Shown here: positions 25,752 through 35,275 of the stretch, in pieces
Layout: the number at the start of each line of letters is the position of its first letter
Numbering within the stretch: position 1 is the stretch's first letter
Assembly: GCA_031431125.1 (NCBI GenBank)
Contig: JANPCX010000021.1
Coordinates: forward strand, 62,001 to 126,000
Length of the DNA: 64,000 nt
Reading direction: 5' to 3'
DNA from: JANPCX01 sp031431125
Lineage (GTDB): Bacteria > Pseudomonadota > Gammaproteobacteria > Burkholderiales > Burkholderiaceae_C
Made by a program: the position numbers and the translations under genes
Notes under the pieces: generated by a model
What the model was told of the DNA's origin: nothing
The model's input: only the letters and a program-made list of their open reading frames with translations
Databases searched by the model: none

Positions 25752-26621
25752 TCACAGCGTCAACACCACCGCAGACAAACCTGCCGCCTTCAAACGCTCC
25801 AACACCTTGTCAGCTTGTTCTTTGGACTCCATCGGTCCGACCCTCACCCGCGTTCGGTTGCCGGCCGAGGTGTCAACCACCTGGGTGTAAGTTTTCAGAC
25901 CCAACTTTTCGACTTTTTGTCTCACGTCTTTGGCCGCTTCAGCATCTGCATAGGCACCGACTTGCACCACAAACCGGCCCGCGGTAGCCGCTGCCGCTTT
26001 GGTCGATCCGTCTGCACCCGTGTCCTTGGGTTTAGGCTCTTTGCCTTCGAGCAAGGCTTTGGCACGTGCAGCCTCCAGGCTGGCTTTTTGTGCCGCAGCA
26101 CGGCTGGCTTTTTCCGCCTCTTTGGCCTTGTCTTTCTCGGCCTTGTCTGCTTTTTCTTTGTCCGCCTTGTCCTTGTCGGCCACGGCTTTGGCCGCGGCCG
26201 CCTTGCTGGCTGCTTCGGCGGCTGCAACAACTTCCGGGGGCTTGGTCGAAGGCGCCGTGGCGTTGGCCGGTACTGGGGGCTCCACGACGACGACTTGGGA
26301 GCGGGCTGGTGGTATGGCTGGCGCAGGCGCACTGCTCACCGCAGGCGGAATGCGAAGTGGGGGCGCATCTTCTGCGCGCGGAATATCGATCGGAATGTCG
26401 ACCGGGATAGGACGCGGCTGGGACTCAAACAACATCGGAAACGCCACGATGCCCATCAGCACCAACAAACTGGCGCCAATCAAACGGCGTCTGGCACGCG
26501 TTCGAGCCTGATGCACAGAAGGAGCAGCAGACGCTGAGGTCGTATTCGGTGACGAGCGCGATGCTGAATCAGCATTGGCACCGTCATTGTGAGCGCGCTT
26601 GAATATCGACAACAAACCCAT
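25752..26621 (-). CDS. SPOR-domain protein (DedD-like)
   Basis: A 289-residue inner-membrane protein. A short cytoplasmic part is followed by one helix (about residues 47-68, LIGASLLVLMGIVAFPMLF), a long periplasmic Ala/Lys/Glu/Asp-rich segment that looks like a charged coiled coil (about 130-205), and a C-terminal SPOR domain (about 212-289, GRFVVQVGAYADAEAAKDVR onward) that binds denuded septal peptidoglycan. This is the layout of the cell-division protein DedD, and the place between folC and cvpA is the usual one. Confidence 0.9.
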   Translation of the reverse strand: MGLLSIFKRAHNDGANADSASRSSPNTTSASAAPSVHQARTRARRRLIGASLLVLMGIVAFPMLFESQPRPIPVDIPIDIPRAEDAPPLRIPPAVSSAPAPAIPPARSQVVVVEPPVPANATAPSTKPPEVVAAAEAASKAAAAKAVADKDKADKEKADKAEKDKAKEAEKASRAAAQKASLEAARAKALLEGKEPKPKDTGADGSTKAAAATAGRFVVQVGAYADAEAAKDVRQKVEKLGLKTYTQVVDTSAGNRTRVRVGPMESKEQADKVLERLKAAGLSAVVLTL

Positions 26622-26689
26622 GCGGTGAACTGATCCAGTTGAAATCTAGGGCGCAACGATGGCCCAGAAGGGCCGCTTGCACCTGGGGA

Positions 26690-28003
26690 TCAGTTCACGT
26701 GTTTGCCGCCGAGCTTGGGTAAACCCTCTTGTAAGACGCCGCCCACCGTGTAGAACGATCCGAAGACGACGATTCTATCAGCGGGGTCTGCGCTCTTGAC
26801 TGCGGTTTGCAAGGCGACTTGCGGGCTGTCGCAGCAGTCGATCACCACGGGGCCGGGCCCCTTCAAAGACAGGCCTTGGTAGAGGGCTGCAAGATTGCGT
26901 GCGCTGGCCGCACGAGTGGTCGGCAAATCGCAAAACACCCAGTGGTCTACGAGGGGTGCCATGCGGGTGAGCAAATTGGCGAGGTCTTTGTCCGCCATGG
27001 CACCGAAAACAACGTGAGTTCGGGGAAAGAAACCCATTTGATCCAGGTTCTGCGCCAAGGCCGCGACCGCGTGCGGGTTGTGTGCCACATCCAGCACCAA
27101 AGTGGGCTGGCCGGGAACAATTTGAAAACGCCCCGGCAAATCGACCAAGGCAAAACCGGCCCGCACGGCTTGCGCGGTGATGGGTACACGATCTTTCAAC
27201 GCTTCAAAAGCCGCCAGAACACCTGCCGCATTGAGCAATTGGTTGGCCCCGCGCAGCGCGGGATAGGCCAAGCCGCTGTAACGACGAGTGCGGCCACCCC
27301 AGGCCCACTGCTGCTTGTCGCCGCTGCAGTTGAAATCAACGCCCACGCGCCACAGGTCGGCACCGATTTTTTGCGCATGCGCCAACACACTCGTGGGCGG
27401 CAGCGGGTCGCTGACGATCGCGGGTTTGCCGGGCCGCATGATGTGGGCTTTTTCATGGCCTATCGATTCGCGGTCGGGGCCCAGGAACTCGGTGTGGTCG
27501 AGGTCGATGCTGGTGATGATGGCGCAGTCCGCATCCACCACATTCACCGCATCCAAACGACCGCCCAAGCCCACTTCCAGAATCACCAGATCCAGTGGCG
27601 CTTGAGACAACAAACGCGCAATCGCCAGCGTGGTGAATTCAAAGTAGGTGAGCGTGGTGTCGCCACGCGCCAATTCGACGGCTTCGAACTGCGGCAACAG
27701 GTCGTTGGCCGCCACCATCTGGCCGTTGATGCGACAACGCTCTTCAAAGTGCACCAGGTGCGGCTTGGAATAATGGCCCACCCGGTATCCCGCTTGCAAA
27801 GCCACCGCTTCCAGCATGGCGCAGGTGGAGCCCTTGCCATTCGTGCCCGCGACAGAAATCACCGGCACCTCAAAACCCAAGTTCAAGCGTTTGGCAACGG
27901 CAGCCACACGCTCCAACGTGAGGTCAATTTCCTTGGGGTGCAGCTGCTCGCAGCGTGAGAGCCATTCGCTCAGCGTTGCGGGTAACGAGGTAGCAGGACT
28001 CAA
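26690..28003 (-). CDS. folC: bifunctional dihydrofolate synthase / folylpolyglutamate synthase
   Basis: Adds glutamate to dihydropteroate and then to folates. The ATP loop GTNGKGSTCAML lies near residue 53, followed by SKPHLVHFEERCRINGQMV and the mid-protein block ITSIDLDHTEFLGPDRESIGHEKA; the C-terminal domain has LVLDVAHNPHAV. At 437 residues it is full length. Its ATG overlaps the accD stop by 4 bp, the usual accD-folC coupling. Confidence 0.97.
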   Translation of the reverse strand: MSPATSLPATLSEWLSRCEQLHPKEIDLTLERVAAVAKRLNLGFEVPVISVAGTNGKGSTCAMLEAVALQAGYRVGHYSKPHLVHFEERCRINGQMVAANDLLPQFEAVELARGDTTLTYFEFTTLAIARLLSQAPLDLVILEVGLGGRLDAVNVVDADCAIITSIDLDHTEFLGPDRESIGHEKAHIMRPGKPAIVSDPLPPTSVLAHAQKIGADLWRVGVDFNCSGDKQQWAWGGRTRRYSGLAYPALRGANQLLNAAGVLAAFEALKDRVPITAQAVRAGFALVDLPGRFQIVPGQPTLVLDVAHNPHAVAALAQNLDQMGFFPRTHVVFGAMADKDLANLLTRMAPLVDHWVFCDLPTTRAASARNLAALYQGLSLKGPGPVVIDCCDSPQVALQTAVKSADPADRIVVFGSFYTVGGVLQEGLPKLGGKHVN

Positions 28004-28872
28004 GCCACAGCGTCCGCACTTTGCCGTGACAGCTTGGCCACCAACTGCGCTATGTTTTTACGCAATTCACGTCGGTCCAGAATCATGTCGATGGCGCCGG
28101 TTTGCAGCAGGAATTCGGCACGCTGAAAACCTTCGGGCAAGGTTTCACGAACGGTGTTTTCAATCACACGTGGCCCAGCGAAACCAATCAAGGCTTTGGG
28201 TTCTGCAATGACCACATCACCCAAAAAGGCAAAGCTGGCCGACACGCCGCCCATGGTGGGGTCGGTGAGCACGCTGATGTAAGGCATTTTGGCTTTGGCC
28301 AGTCGCGTCAGTGCGGCATTGGTTTTGGCCATTTGCATCAGACTGAGCAGGCCTTCTTGCATGCGTGCGCCACCCGTGGCGGTGAAGCTGATGAAAGGTG
28401 TTTTTTGCTCGACGGCCATCTCCACGCCACGAACAAAACGTTCACCCACCACAGAGCCCATGGAGCCGCCCATGAAGTCGAACTCAAAACAGGCGGCCAC
28501 CACAGGAATGCTGTGCAGCGCACCACCCATCACGACCAGGGCGTCGGTTTCGCCGGTGTTCTCCAGCGCTTCTTTGAGGCGGTCGGGGTATTTTTTGCTG
28601 TCCTTGAAACGAAGCGCGTCCACAGGCAGCACCTCTTGGCCGATCTCGAAACGGCCTTCGGCGTCGAGGAAAGCGTCCAAGCGTGCACGCGCACCAATGC
28701 GATGGTGGTGGCCGCATTTGGGGCAAACGTTGACGTTTTGCTCTAAGTCGGTTTTGTACAGAACGGTTTCACAAGACGGGCACTTCACCCACAAACCTTC
28801 GGGCACCGTGCGGCGCTCGCTCGGGTCGGTTTGCTGCATCTTGGGAGGGAGCAGTTTTTCAAGCCAACTCAT
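28000..28872 (-). CDS. accD: acetyl-CoA carboxylase carboxyltransferase subunit beta
   Basis: Beta subunit of the carboxyltransferase that makes malonyl-CoA for fatty-acid synthesis. The zinc ribbon is Cys31, Cys34, Cys50 and Cys53 (CPSC, CPKC). The CoA-binding carboxylase core runs from about residue 60 and includes SFTATGGARMQEGLLSLMQMAKT and DPTMGGVSASFAFLGD. The start at 28872 is chosen over an in-frame ATG nine bases upstream because AAGG lies nine bases before it and MSWLEKLLPP is the usual N-terminus. It lies between trpA and folC, as in many proteobacteria. Confidence 0.97.
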   Translation of the reverse strand: MSWLEKLLPPKMQQTDPSERRTVPEGLWVKCPSCETVLYKTDLEQNVNVCPKCGHHHRIGARARLDAFLDAEGRFEIGQEVLPVDALRFKDSKKYPDRLKEALENTGETDALVVMGGALHSIPVVAACFEFDFMGGSMGSVVGERFVRGVEMAVEQKTPFISFTATGGARMQEGLLSLMQMAKTNAALTRLAKAKMPYISVLTDPTMGGVSASFAFLGDVVIAEPKALIGFAGPRVIENTVRETLPEGFQRAEFLLQTGAIDMILDRRELRKNIAQLVAKLSRQSADAVA

Positions 28873-28910
28873 GGATTCCATCCTTCTCTTGTACTTGACG
28901 GGTATGGGTC

Positions 28911-29720
28911 TCAGGCGTCCAACGCGGCACGAATGTCGGCGATGAAGCGTCCAGCAGCCAAGGCGACATTGTCGCGCGTCTGGGTTTCCAACAACTGAAC
29001 CAGGGCCGAACCAATCACAACCGCATCTGAAACCGCAGCCACCGCCCGGGCGGTGGCCGCGTCACGGATGCCAAAGCCCACACCCACCGGCACCTGCACA
29101 TGGGCTTTGATGCGCGGGATCATGGCTGCGACTGCCGCAACATCCAGGTGCCCTGCCCCGGTCACGCCCTTGAGCGACACATAGTAGACATAACCGCTGG
29201 CAATGCGCCCGACTTGCTGCATGCGTTTTTCGGTCGAGGTGGGCGCCAGCAAAAAGATGGGCGCCATGCCGTGCTCGCGCAAGGTCGCGGCGAACTCTTC
29301 GCATTCCTCGGGTGGATAGTCCACCACCAACACACCGTCCACGCCTGCGGCTTTCGCATCCAGCACAAAACGCAAGGCGCCATGGCGCTGGTCGTAGCGC
29401 TCCATGGGGTTGGCGTAACCCATCAGCACCACCGGCGTGGTGCTGTTTTTCTCTCGAAACACCCGGACCATGTCCAGTACATCAGCCAGGCCAATGTTTT
29501 TGAGCAGCGCCCGCTCCGCGGCTTTTTGAATGACAGGGCCATCGGCCATGGGATCGGAAAATGGAACGCCCAGCTCGATGACGTCAGCCCCTGCATCGGC
29601 CATGGCATGCATGATGGCCGGTGTCGCGTCAGCAAAGGGATCACCGGCGGTCACATAGGGAATGAGGGCCTTGCGACCTTGGGCCTTGAGCGCCGCAAAG
29701 ACGGTGTCGATGCGGTTCAT
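28911..29720 (-). CDS. trpA: tryptophan synthase alpha chain
   Basis: A 269-residue TIM-barrel enzyme that splits indole-3-glycerol phosphate and passes indole to TrpB. The catalytic Glu lies in DVIELGVPFSDPMADGPVIQ and the catalytic Asp in GVLVVDYPPEE. The C-terminal phosphate-binding GFGIRD and DAVVIGSALV are present. The ATG at 29720 overlaps the trpB stop by 4 bp; a longer open frame upstream lies inside trpB. Confidence 0.97.
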   Translation of the reverse strand: MNRIDTVFAALKAQGRKALIPYVTAGDPFADATPAIMHAMADAGADVIELGVPFSDPMADGPVIQKAAERALLKNIGLADVLDMVRVFREKNSTTPVVLMGYANPMERYDQRHGALRFVLDAKAAGVDGVLVVDYPPEECEEFAATLREHGMAPIFLLAPTSTEKRMQQVGRIASGYVYYVSLKGVTGAGHLDVAAVAAMIPRIKAHVQVPVGVGFGIRDAATARAVAAVSDAVVIGSALVQLLETQTRDNVALAAGRFIADIRAALDA

Positions 29721-30997
29721 CGCGGCCCTTTCACGATGGACATATCGCCGTGAGAACCATCCCCTTTGACCGACTGACCACGGCAAGAAGGACGGCAGTA
29801 GAAATCGGCGCCGGACAAATCGGCCACGGTGCCAATGTCTTTGTCGCCTCGACCAGACAGGTTGATCAAGATGTGCTGGTCGGGACGCATGGTGGGCGCG
29901 AGTTTCATGGCATGGGCCACCGCGTGAGACGACTCAAGCGCGGGGATGATGCCCTCGGTGAGGCACAGGTGATGGAAAGCCTTCAAGGCTTCATCGTCGG
30001 TCACGCCCACGTACTCGGCGCGACCGATGTCTTTCAGGTAGGCGTGCTCGGGGCCGACGCCGGGGTAGTCCAGTCCGGCCGACACTGAATGCGTTTCCGT
30101 GACTTGTCCGTTGGTGTCCTGCAGCAAATAGGTTCGGTTGCCATGCAAGACACCGGGTGATCCACGCTGCAGCGACGCAGAGTGTTTGCCCGAGTCCAAC
30201 CCCAAACCTGCCGCTTCCACGCCGATGAGCTTGGTGGACTCGTGTTCGATGTAGGGATAAAAAATCCCCATCGCATTGCTACCCCCGCCCACACAAGCAA
30301 TCACCGCATCCGGTTGGCGACCGATCAAGGCTGGCATTTGGGTGAGGCACTCGTCGCCAATGACCCTTTGAAAATCACGCACCATGGCGGGATAGGGGTG
30401 TGGGCCCGCCACCGTGCCAATGATGTAGAAGGTGTTCTCCACGTTGGTCACCCAATCGCGCAGCGCTTCATTGAGTGCGTCTTTGAGTGTTTTGCTTCCA
30501 CTTTCGACCGGCACCACCGTGGCGCCCAGCAACTTCATGCGGTAGACGTTGGGCGACTGACGCTTGACGTCTTCGCTGCCCATGTAGACCACGCATTCCA
30601 AGCCATACCGCGCGCAAATGGTGGCAGTGGCCACGCCATGCTGGCCCGCGCCGGTTTCTGCAATGACGCGAGGTTTGCCCATGCGGCGGGCCAACATGGC
30701 TTGGCCTATGGTGTTGTTGACCTTGTGGGCACCGGTGTGGTTGAGGTCTTCCCGTTTGAGGTAAATCTGCGCACCACCCAGCTCACGGCTCATGCGCGCC
30801 GCATGGTAAATCGGGCTGGGGCGGCCGACGAACTGGGCCAACTCCATGCGGAATTCCGCGGCGAAGGCAGGATCGGCTTGGGCCTGGGCGTAGGCTTCTT
30901 TCAGCTCGTCCAGGGCGTGGATCAATGTTTCGGCGACAAAGGTGCCGCCATAGGGGCCGAAGTGGCCTCTGGCATCAGGTTGTTGGTAATTCAGCAT
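29717..30997 (-). CDS. trpB: tryptophan synthase beta chain
   Basis: A 426-residue PLP enzyme joining indole and serine to tryptophan. The PLP lysine is Lys92 in HTGAHKVNNTIGQA; the phosphate loop is CVGGGSNAMGIF near residue 230, and GRPSPIYHA opens the catalytic domain. The C-terminus carries about 20 residues beyond the common end, a frequent minor variation. trpF ends 11 bp upstream and trpA overlaps by 4 bp, so trpFBA is one unit; the remaining trp genes are not in this window. Confidence 0.98.
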   Translation of the reverse strand: MLNYQQPDARGHFGPYGGTFVAETLIHALDELKEAYAQAQADPAFAAEFRMELAQFVGRPSPIYHAARMSRELGGAQIYLKREDLNHTGAHKVNNTIGQAMLARRMGKPRVIAETGAGQHGVATATICARYGLECVVYMGSEDVKRQSPNVYRMKLLGATVVPVESGSKTLKDALNEALRDWVTNVENTFYIIGTVAGPHPYPAMVRDFQRVIGDECLTQMPALIGRQPDAVIACVGGGSNAMGIFYPYIEHESTKLIGVEAAGLGLDSGKHSASLQRGSPGVLHGNRTYLLQDTNGQVTETHSVSAGLDYPGVGPEHAYLKDIGRAEYVGVTDDEALKAFHHLCLTEGIIPALESSHAVAHAMKLAPTMRPDQHILINLSGRGDKDIGTVADLSGADFYCRPSCRGQSVKGDGSHGDMSIVKGPR

Positions 30998-31008
30998 GGG
31001 ATTTCTCT

Positions 31009-31668
31009 TCAGGTAGGCGTGGTGCTGGAGGCTTGAGCAAGTTGCTCATCGGCATGCCGCACCGCATCACAAAACCGGCGTATGGCCAGAGGGTCCTTGA
31101 TGCCCTTGGACACTTCGACGCCGGAACTGACATCAACGGCCGATGGCCGCACCTGAAGAATGCCATCCCCCACATTTCCGGCATGCAACCCACCAGACAA
31201 AACGACTGGACGGGGGACGTTGCGTGGAATAAGAGACCAATCGAATACCTTTCCGCCACCGCCGAAACCCTCGACATGGGCGTCGAGCAGCAAGGCCTGG
31301 GCGTCTGGAAACTGAGAAGCGAAGTTTAACAAATCGAAACCGGGTTCCATGCGGGCAGCGCGCAAGTAAGGTCGCCCGCTCGCCCTGCACTCTTCCTGGC
31401 TCTCATCACCATGAAACTGCAACACGATGTGGGGGATGGCCTGCACCACGCGCTGCACCAAATCGGATGAGGCATTCACGAACAAAGCCACTGGCGTGAC
31501 AAAAGGCGGCAAGCCAGACGCCAGTTCAGCAGCGCGCTCGACTGTCACGCAACGTGCGCTGGCCGGATAAAAAACGAAACCGACGGCGTCGGCACCCGCA
31601 TGCACCGCTGCGTCGAGGTCTTCTGCACGAGTGATGCCACAAATTTTGATTCGGGTTCGCTGTTGCAT
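31009..31668 (-). CDS. trpF: phosphoribosylanthranilate isomerase
   Basis: A 219-residue TIM barrel that isomerises phosphoribosylanthranilate in tryptophan synthesis. The catalytic Cys is in KICGITRAED (residue 10 region) and the catalytic Asp in LLLDAHVEGFGGGGKVFDWS; the phosphate loop is VVLSGGLHAGNV. It is a stand-alone TrpF, not fused to TrpC. It lies 36 bp after truA and 11 bp before trpB. Confidence 0.96.
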   Translation of the reverse strand: MQQRTRIKICGITRAEDLDAAVHAGADAVGFVFYPASARCVTVERAAELASGLPPFVTPVALFVNASSDLVQRVVQAIPHIVLQFHGDESQEECRASGRPYLRAARMEPGFDLLNFASQFPDAQALLLDAHVEGFGGGGKVFDWSLIPRNVPRPVVLSGGLHAGNVGDGILQVRPSAVDVSSGVEVSKGIKDPLAIRRFCDAVRHADEQLAQASSTTPT

Positions 31669-31704
31669 GGCGCCTAAAGCGCCGCTGGAGCAGCGCGAGG
31701 TGTG

Positions 31705-32490
31705 TCAGGGCAGCCAGTCCATGGCTGCCGTGGTGGTGGGAATAGCGTAGGCCGCATCGTACTGCGGCCCCACAAAGTACAAGCCATCAGGGGGAAATGT
31801 CGGCGCCGCCAAGGCACGGTTCTTCGAGGCCAAAACGCCTTGCAACCACTCAACCGACTTGGTTTCGGTGCCCACAGCCACCAGACACCCCATGATGTTG
31901 CGCACCATGTGGTGCAAAAAAGCGCTGGCTTCAAAGTCGAACCGCCAGTAAGCACCCCGGCGCGCGATAGAAATACGGCGCATCACCTTGACAGGAGATG
32001 CTGCCTGGCATTCAGCAGACCGGAATGCGCTGAAGTCGTGCTCGCCCAGCAAACACTGAGCTGCATGCTGCATGGGTTCTTCGTTGAGCGGGCGAAAAAC
32101 CCAGCCGCACAAACCTGTCTCGAGTGCAGGACGCACCACGGACTCTCGCAGCAGGAACACATAACGCCGTCCGATGGCTGAATTGCGCGCATGAAATTCA
32201 GGCGGCACCGGTTGGCACCACTGCAAGGCGATGTCGTCGGGCAAATAGCGGTTGGTGCCGCGTAACCACGAAAAAACCGGACGATCAAGCAGGGTGTCGA
32301 TGTGCACAACCTGGTTCAGGCCGTGCACACCCGTGTCGGTGCGCCCTGCGCACCAGGTGCGCACGGGCTGGTCCGCGAATTGGGCCAGCGCCGCTTCCAG
32401 TTCATCCTGAACCGTGCGCCCACCCGCTTGGCTTTGCCAACCAAGGTAGGAGGTGCCGCGGTAGCTGACACCCAGTGCCAGCCGTTGCAC
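31705..32490 (-). CDS. truA: tRNA pseudouridine(38-40) synthase
   Basis: Makes pseudouridine at tRNA positions 38-40. The catalytic aspartate is Asp52 in CAGRTDTGVHGLNQ. RYYVF-like RRYVFLL and FLHHMVRNIMGCLVAVG are the other conserved blocks. At 261 residues it is complete. The start is 3 bp after the fimV stop; the fimV-truA-trpF order is characteristic of Burkholderiales. Confidence 0.97.
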   Translation of the reverse strand: MQRLALGVSYRGTSYLGWQSQAGGRTVQDELEAALAQFADQPVRTWCAGRTDTGVHGLNQVVHIDTLLDRPVFSWLRGTNRYLPDDIALQWCQPVPPEFHARNSAIGRRYVFLLRESVVRPALETGLCGWVFRPLNEEPMQHAAQCLLGEHDFSAFRSAECQAASPVKVMRRISIARRGAYWRFDFEASAFLHHMVRNIMGCLVAVGTETKSVEWLQGVLASKNRALAAPTFPPDGLYFVGPQYDAAYAIPTTTAAMDWLP

Positions 32491-32493
32491 GGG

Positions 32494-35037
32494 TCAGGAC
32501 AGGGCGTTGAGCATGCTCTGCGCTTTTGAACGCAGAGAGCCAGTGCCTTTGGCAACCACCTCTTGCAACAAATCGCGAGCACCTTCCATGTCACCAATTT
32601 GGCGGAATTCTTCTGCCAAATCGAGTTTGCGCTCGAGTGGGTCGCGGCCATCGTCTTCGTCGGAACCGGTGTCAACGGCCTCAAGTGCTGCCGCACCCGA
32701 TGTTTTTGCCGGTGCGTCCAAGTCCAGCGAGATAGCGCCAAGGTCGAAGTCCAAGGGCGAAGGCGCGCTGTCCACTGCATCAGCGACCGCACGGGTTGCC
32801 GCTTTGACCGGCGTGAAATCCAAATCAAGCGAGGGCGCTGGAGTGGGCGGGACGACGTCGAAGCCACCCGGTTGAGTGGTGACGACAGCAGCACCACTGG
32901 TGGCAGCCAAATCCAGCTCGAGATCCAAATCCAGGCTCTGTGCCGACGCGGCAGAACGCCCGGTTTCAGCGAAAGATTCAACAGGCGGCAATACCGACTG
33001 CGGCATGGTGCTGGCGCCCAGAGGCTCTGTCGGACCATCGCTTCCAACCGCGGCGCTCGGCGCACCGCCGGGACGGTACAGCGGGTTCTCTGGATCAATC
33101 TGCAGACCCATCTCTTGGGCCTTGCCCCAGTCATCGCCGCTGCCCTGAGTGAGGGAGAACAACTGAGTCGCCAACAACTCGAAGCCTTTGGTGTCCCTGC
33201 GTTTGGCGTACACCTCCAACAACTTGGTGCGAATGGCCAGACGATCAGGATTGCCACGCATGGCTTCTTTGAGAATTTCTTCCGCCTGCAGATCCCGTCC
33301 GTAGGCGAGGTACACGTCGGCCTCGGCCACTGGATCAACGTCGCCGATGGCATCCAATTGGCTCAGCGAGTAGCTCATGGACGACGAGGCGCCGCTGGCG
33401 TCGCGTGTGTCTATGCGCTGACCGCCGCTGGCGCCAAAGAAGGAATCGGGCTGCAAACGACTTTCCAAGAACGACGTTTCACCGCTGTCGCGTTTGGCAC
33501 GTTTGCTGAAGCGGTAGAGACCAAAACCGGCCAACAAAGCAATCAATCCGCCACCAATGGCCAAACCAAGGGGATTGCTGCCATCCAGAATTCCGTCAAC
33601 GAAACTAGGCTCAGGGGCAGCAGGAGCGGCAGTAACCACTGGAGGAGCGGGGGCTACCACCGGAGCAGGCGCACTGGCTGCGGGCATAGGCTCGGATGCG
33701 ACAGGTGCTGGTGTTGGTGCGACAACCGGCGGCGGCTCTGGAACCACGACAGGCACTGGAACCGTAGGCACAGAAACAGCTGGCGCGGAAGCCACCACGA
33801 CCGGCGGTTTGGCTGCCACTGGAGCGGCGGGCGCGGGTGGTGGTGATGCAGTCGCAGTCGCGTTTTGCAACTTCTTCAGGTCCTCGACGTTTTTGGACAA
33901 CTCCGCGACACGCGCTGCGGCAGCGGCCTTTTCTTTCTCTTTGCTGATCTTTGCCTCTTCAGACGCCGCCTTGGCTGCGGGGCTGGCGGCACCTTTACTC
34001 AGCGTCAGTTTGTCTGGCGCGGGCGCTGCGGCTTGCTTTTTATCCTCGACGGTGGCTTGAACCGCACCTTTGGCTTGCCGCGAACTGGTTTCGGTTTTTG
34101 CCGCAGGCACATTGCCAGCCAAACGCTGGCGGAAGGCGTTGAAGTCGGCGCTTTGCGCCTGAATCACTTGTTTGGCCTCGTCGCTAGAAATCGCTTTGGC
34201 GGCATCGGCCGACGGCACGGACAGAACAACACCAGAACGCAGGCGGTTCATGTTGTTGCCGAGGAAAGCTTCCGGATTGCCCTTGTACAAGGACACCAGC
34301 ATTTGATCCAAAGACACCCCTGGACGCTGGGTTCTGCCGGCGATGCGCGACAAAGTGTCGCCTGGTTTCACCGTGTACTGGTCAACCCCCGCACCAGCAA
34401 CGGGCGCGTCCACCGCCATCGGCGCAGGGCGACTGCTTGGACGTGTCGCTCGGGTTGCAGCGGCAGGAGCCGTTACCGCCATGGACGGCGCTGGGGCTGG
34501 CGCCACCATGGGTGGCGCCGCGGAAATGGCCGGCTCCGTCGTCACGGCAACAGGTGCTGGTGCGGCGGCACGATTGGATGGTGGATCGAACAACAGGGTG
34601 TACTCGCGAACCAAGCGTCCGGTGGACCAGTTCAACTCCAAGATCATGTCAACAAATGGCTCTTGAACTGCGCGGTTGCTGGTGATGCGCAAGAACGTGC
34701 GTCCGTCGGCACGACGCTGGACCGACACTTGAGTGGCAGGCAACACGGCGTTGTAGTCAACGCCTGCAGCGCGGTAGGCCTCGGGCGGCGCAACGCGAAC
34801 CTTGAGGTTGGAAGACTCCTCGGGCGTGAGGCTGGTGACTTCGATCTCTGCCTTCAGGGTTTCACCCAATCCAGACTGAACCGAGAGTCGCCCCAAGCCC
34901 AGGCCAGAGGCATTCAGTGCGCAAAAGAGCATCGCGGCTGCCGCGACCCCACGAAGGGCCAAGCGACCCGAATTGAGCGTGTTTTGTTTCAAGGCGTCTC
35001 CCAACTGGAACTTGCGACTCTCAGGCATGCCAAACAA
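32494..35037 (-). CDS. fimV: FimV/HubP-family polar scaffold protein
   Basis: An 847-residue inner-membrane protein that binds peptidoglycan and organises the cell pole and type IV pilus functions. An N-terminal signal or anchor (about 28-48) precedes the FimV N-domain (GLGRLSVQSGLGETLKAEIE, about 48-150), a LysM domain (QYTVKPGDTLSRIAGR, about 221-275), a charged coiled coil (about 355-395), a Pro/Ala/Val-rich stretch, a transmembrane helix (NPLGLAIGGGLIALLAGFGL, about 480), then an acidic cytoplasmic part with TPR-like repeats and the C-terminal FimV domain (EFRQIGDMEGARDLLQEVVA). An ATG at 35028 is an equally possible start. Confidence 0.93.
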   Translation of the reverse strand: MFGMPESRKFQLGDALKQNTLNSGRLALRGVAAAAMLFCALNASGLGLGRLSVQSGLGETLKAEIEVTSLTPEESSNLKVRVAPPEAYRAAGVDYNAVLPATQVSVQRRADGRTFLRITSNRAVQEPFVDMILELNWSTGRLVREYTLLFDPPSNRAAAPAPVAVTTEPAISAAPPMVAPAPAPSMAVTAPAAATRATRPSSRPAPMAVDAPVAGAGVDQYTVKPGDTLSRIAGRTQRPGVSLDQMLVSLYKGNPEAFLGNNMNRLRSGVVLSVPSADAAKAISSDEAKQVIQAQSADFNAFRQRLAGNVPAAKTETSSRQAKGAVQATVEDKKQAAAPAPDKLTLSKGAASPAAKAASEEAKISKEKEKAAAAARVAELSKNVEDLKKLQNATATASPPPAPAAPVAAKPPVVVASAPAVSVPTVPVPVVVPEPPPVVAPTPAPVASEPMPAASAPAPVVAPAPPVVTAAPAAPEPSFVDGILDGSNPLGLAIGGGLIALLAGFGLYRFSKRAKRDSGETSFLESRLQPDSFFGASGGQRIDTRDASGASSSMSYSLSQLDAIGDVDPVAEADVYLAYGRDLQAEEILKEAMRGNPDRLAIRTKLLEVYAKRRDTKGFELLATQLFSLTQGSGDDWGKAQEMGLQIDPENPLYRPGGAPSAAVGSDGPTEPLGASTMPQSVLPPVESFAETGRSAASAQSLDLDLELDLAATSGAAVVTTQPGGFDVVPPTPAPSLDLDFTPVKAATRAVADAVDSAPSPLDFDLGAISLDLDAPAKTSGAAALEAVDTGSDEDDGRDPLERKLDLAEEFRQIGDMEGARDLLQEVVAKGTGSLRSKAQSMLNALS

Positions 35038-35275
35038 AGGTGCGAAGCAAGACTTGCTTCAAATGCCAACCCCTCAACCAAGAGGTGTCAGCCTACCGCC
35101 CACCTTTTTTTGTGCCTAAATGTCAGTAGAAATCACAATAGCATCAAGCATATACGCTGACAAGCTAATGCAAAAGCTGACATTGCTCAGCCACCGACGC
35201 AAGTCTCCGCGAAGCGACGAAGTCGTTGGGCTGAGGCAACACTCAAGCCTCAAACGCACAACGACAGGTGACACC

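Noticed and set aside
26807..27958. Long plus-strand frame opposite folC and similar frames opposite guaA, fimV and trpB
   Set aside because: They have no domain, signal or start context; high G+C leaves few stops on the opposite strand of real genes.
29717..31668. Trp attenuator or leader peptide
   Set aside because: trpF is only 36 bp after truA within a long operon, with no room or tandem Trp codons for a leader.
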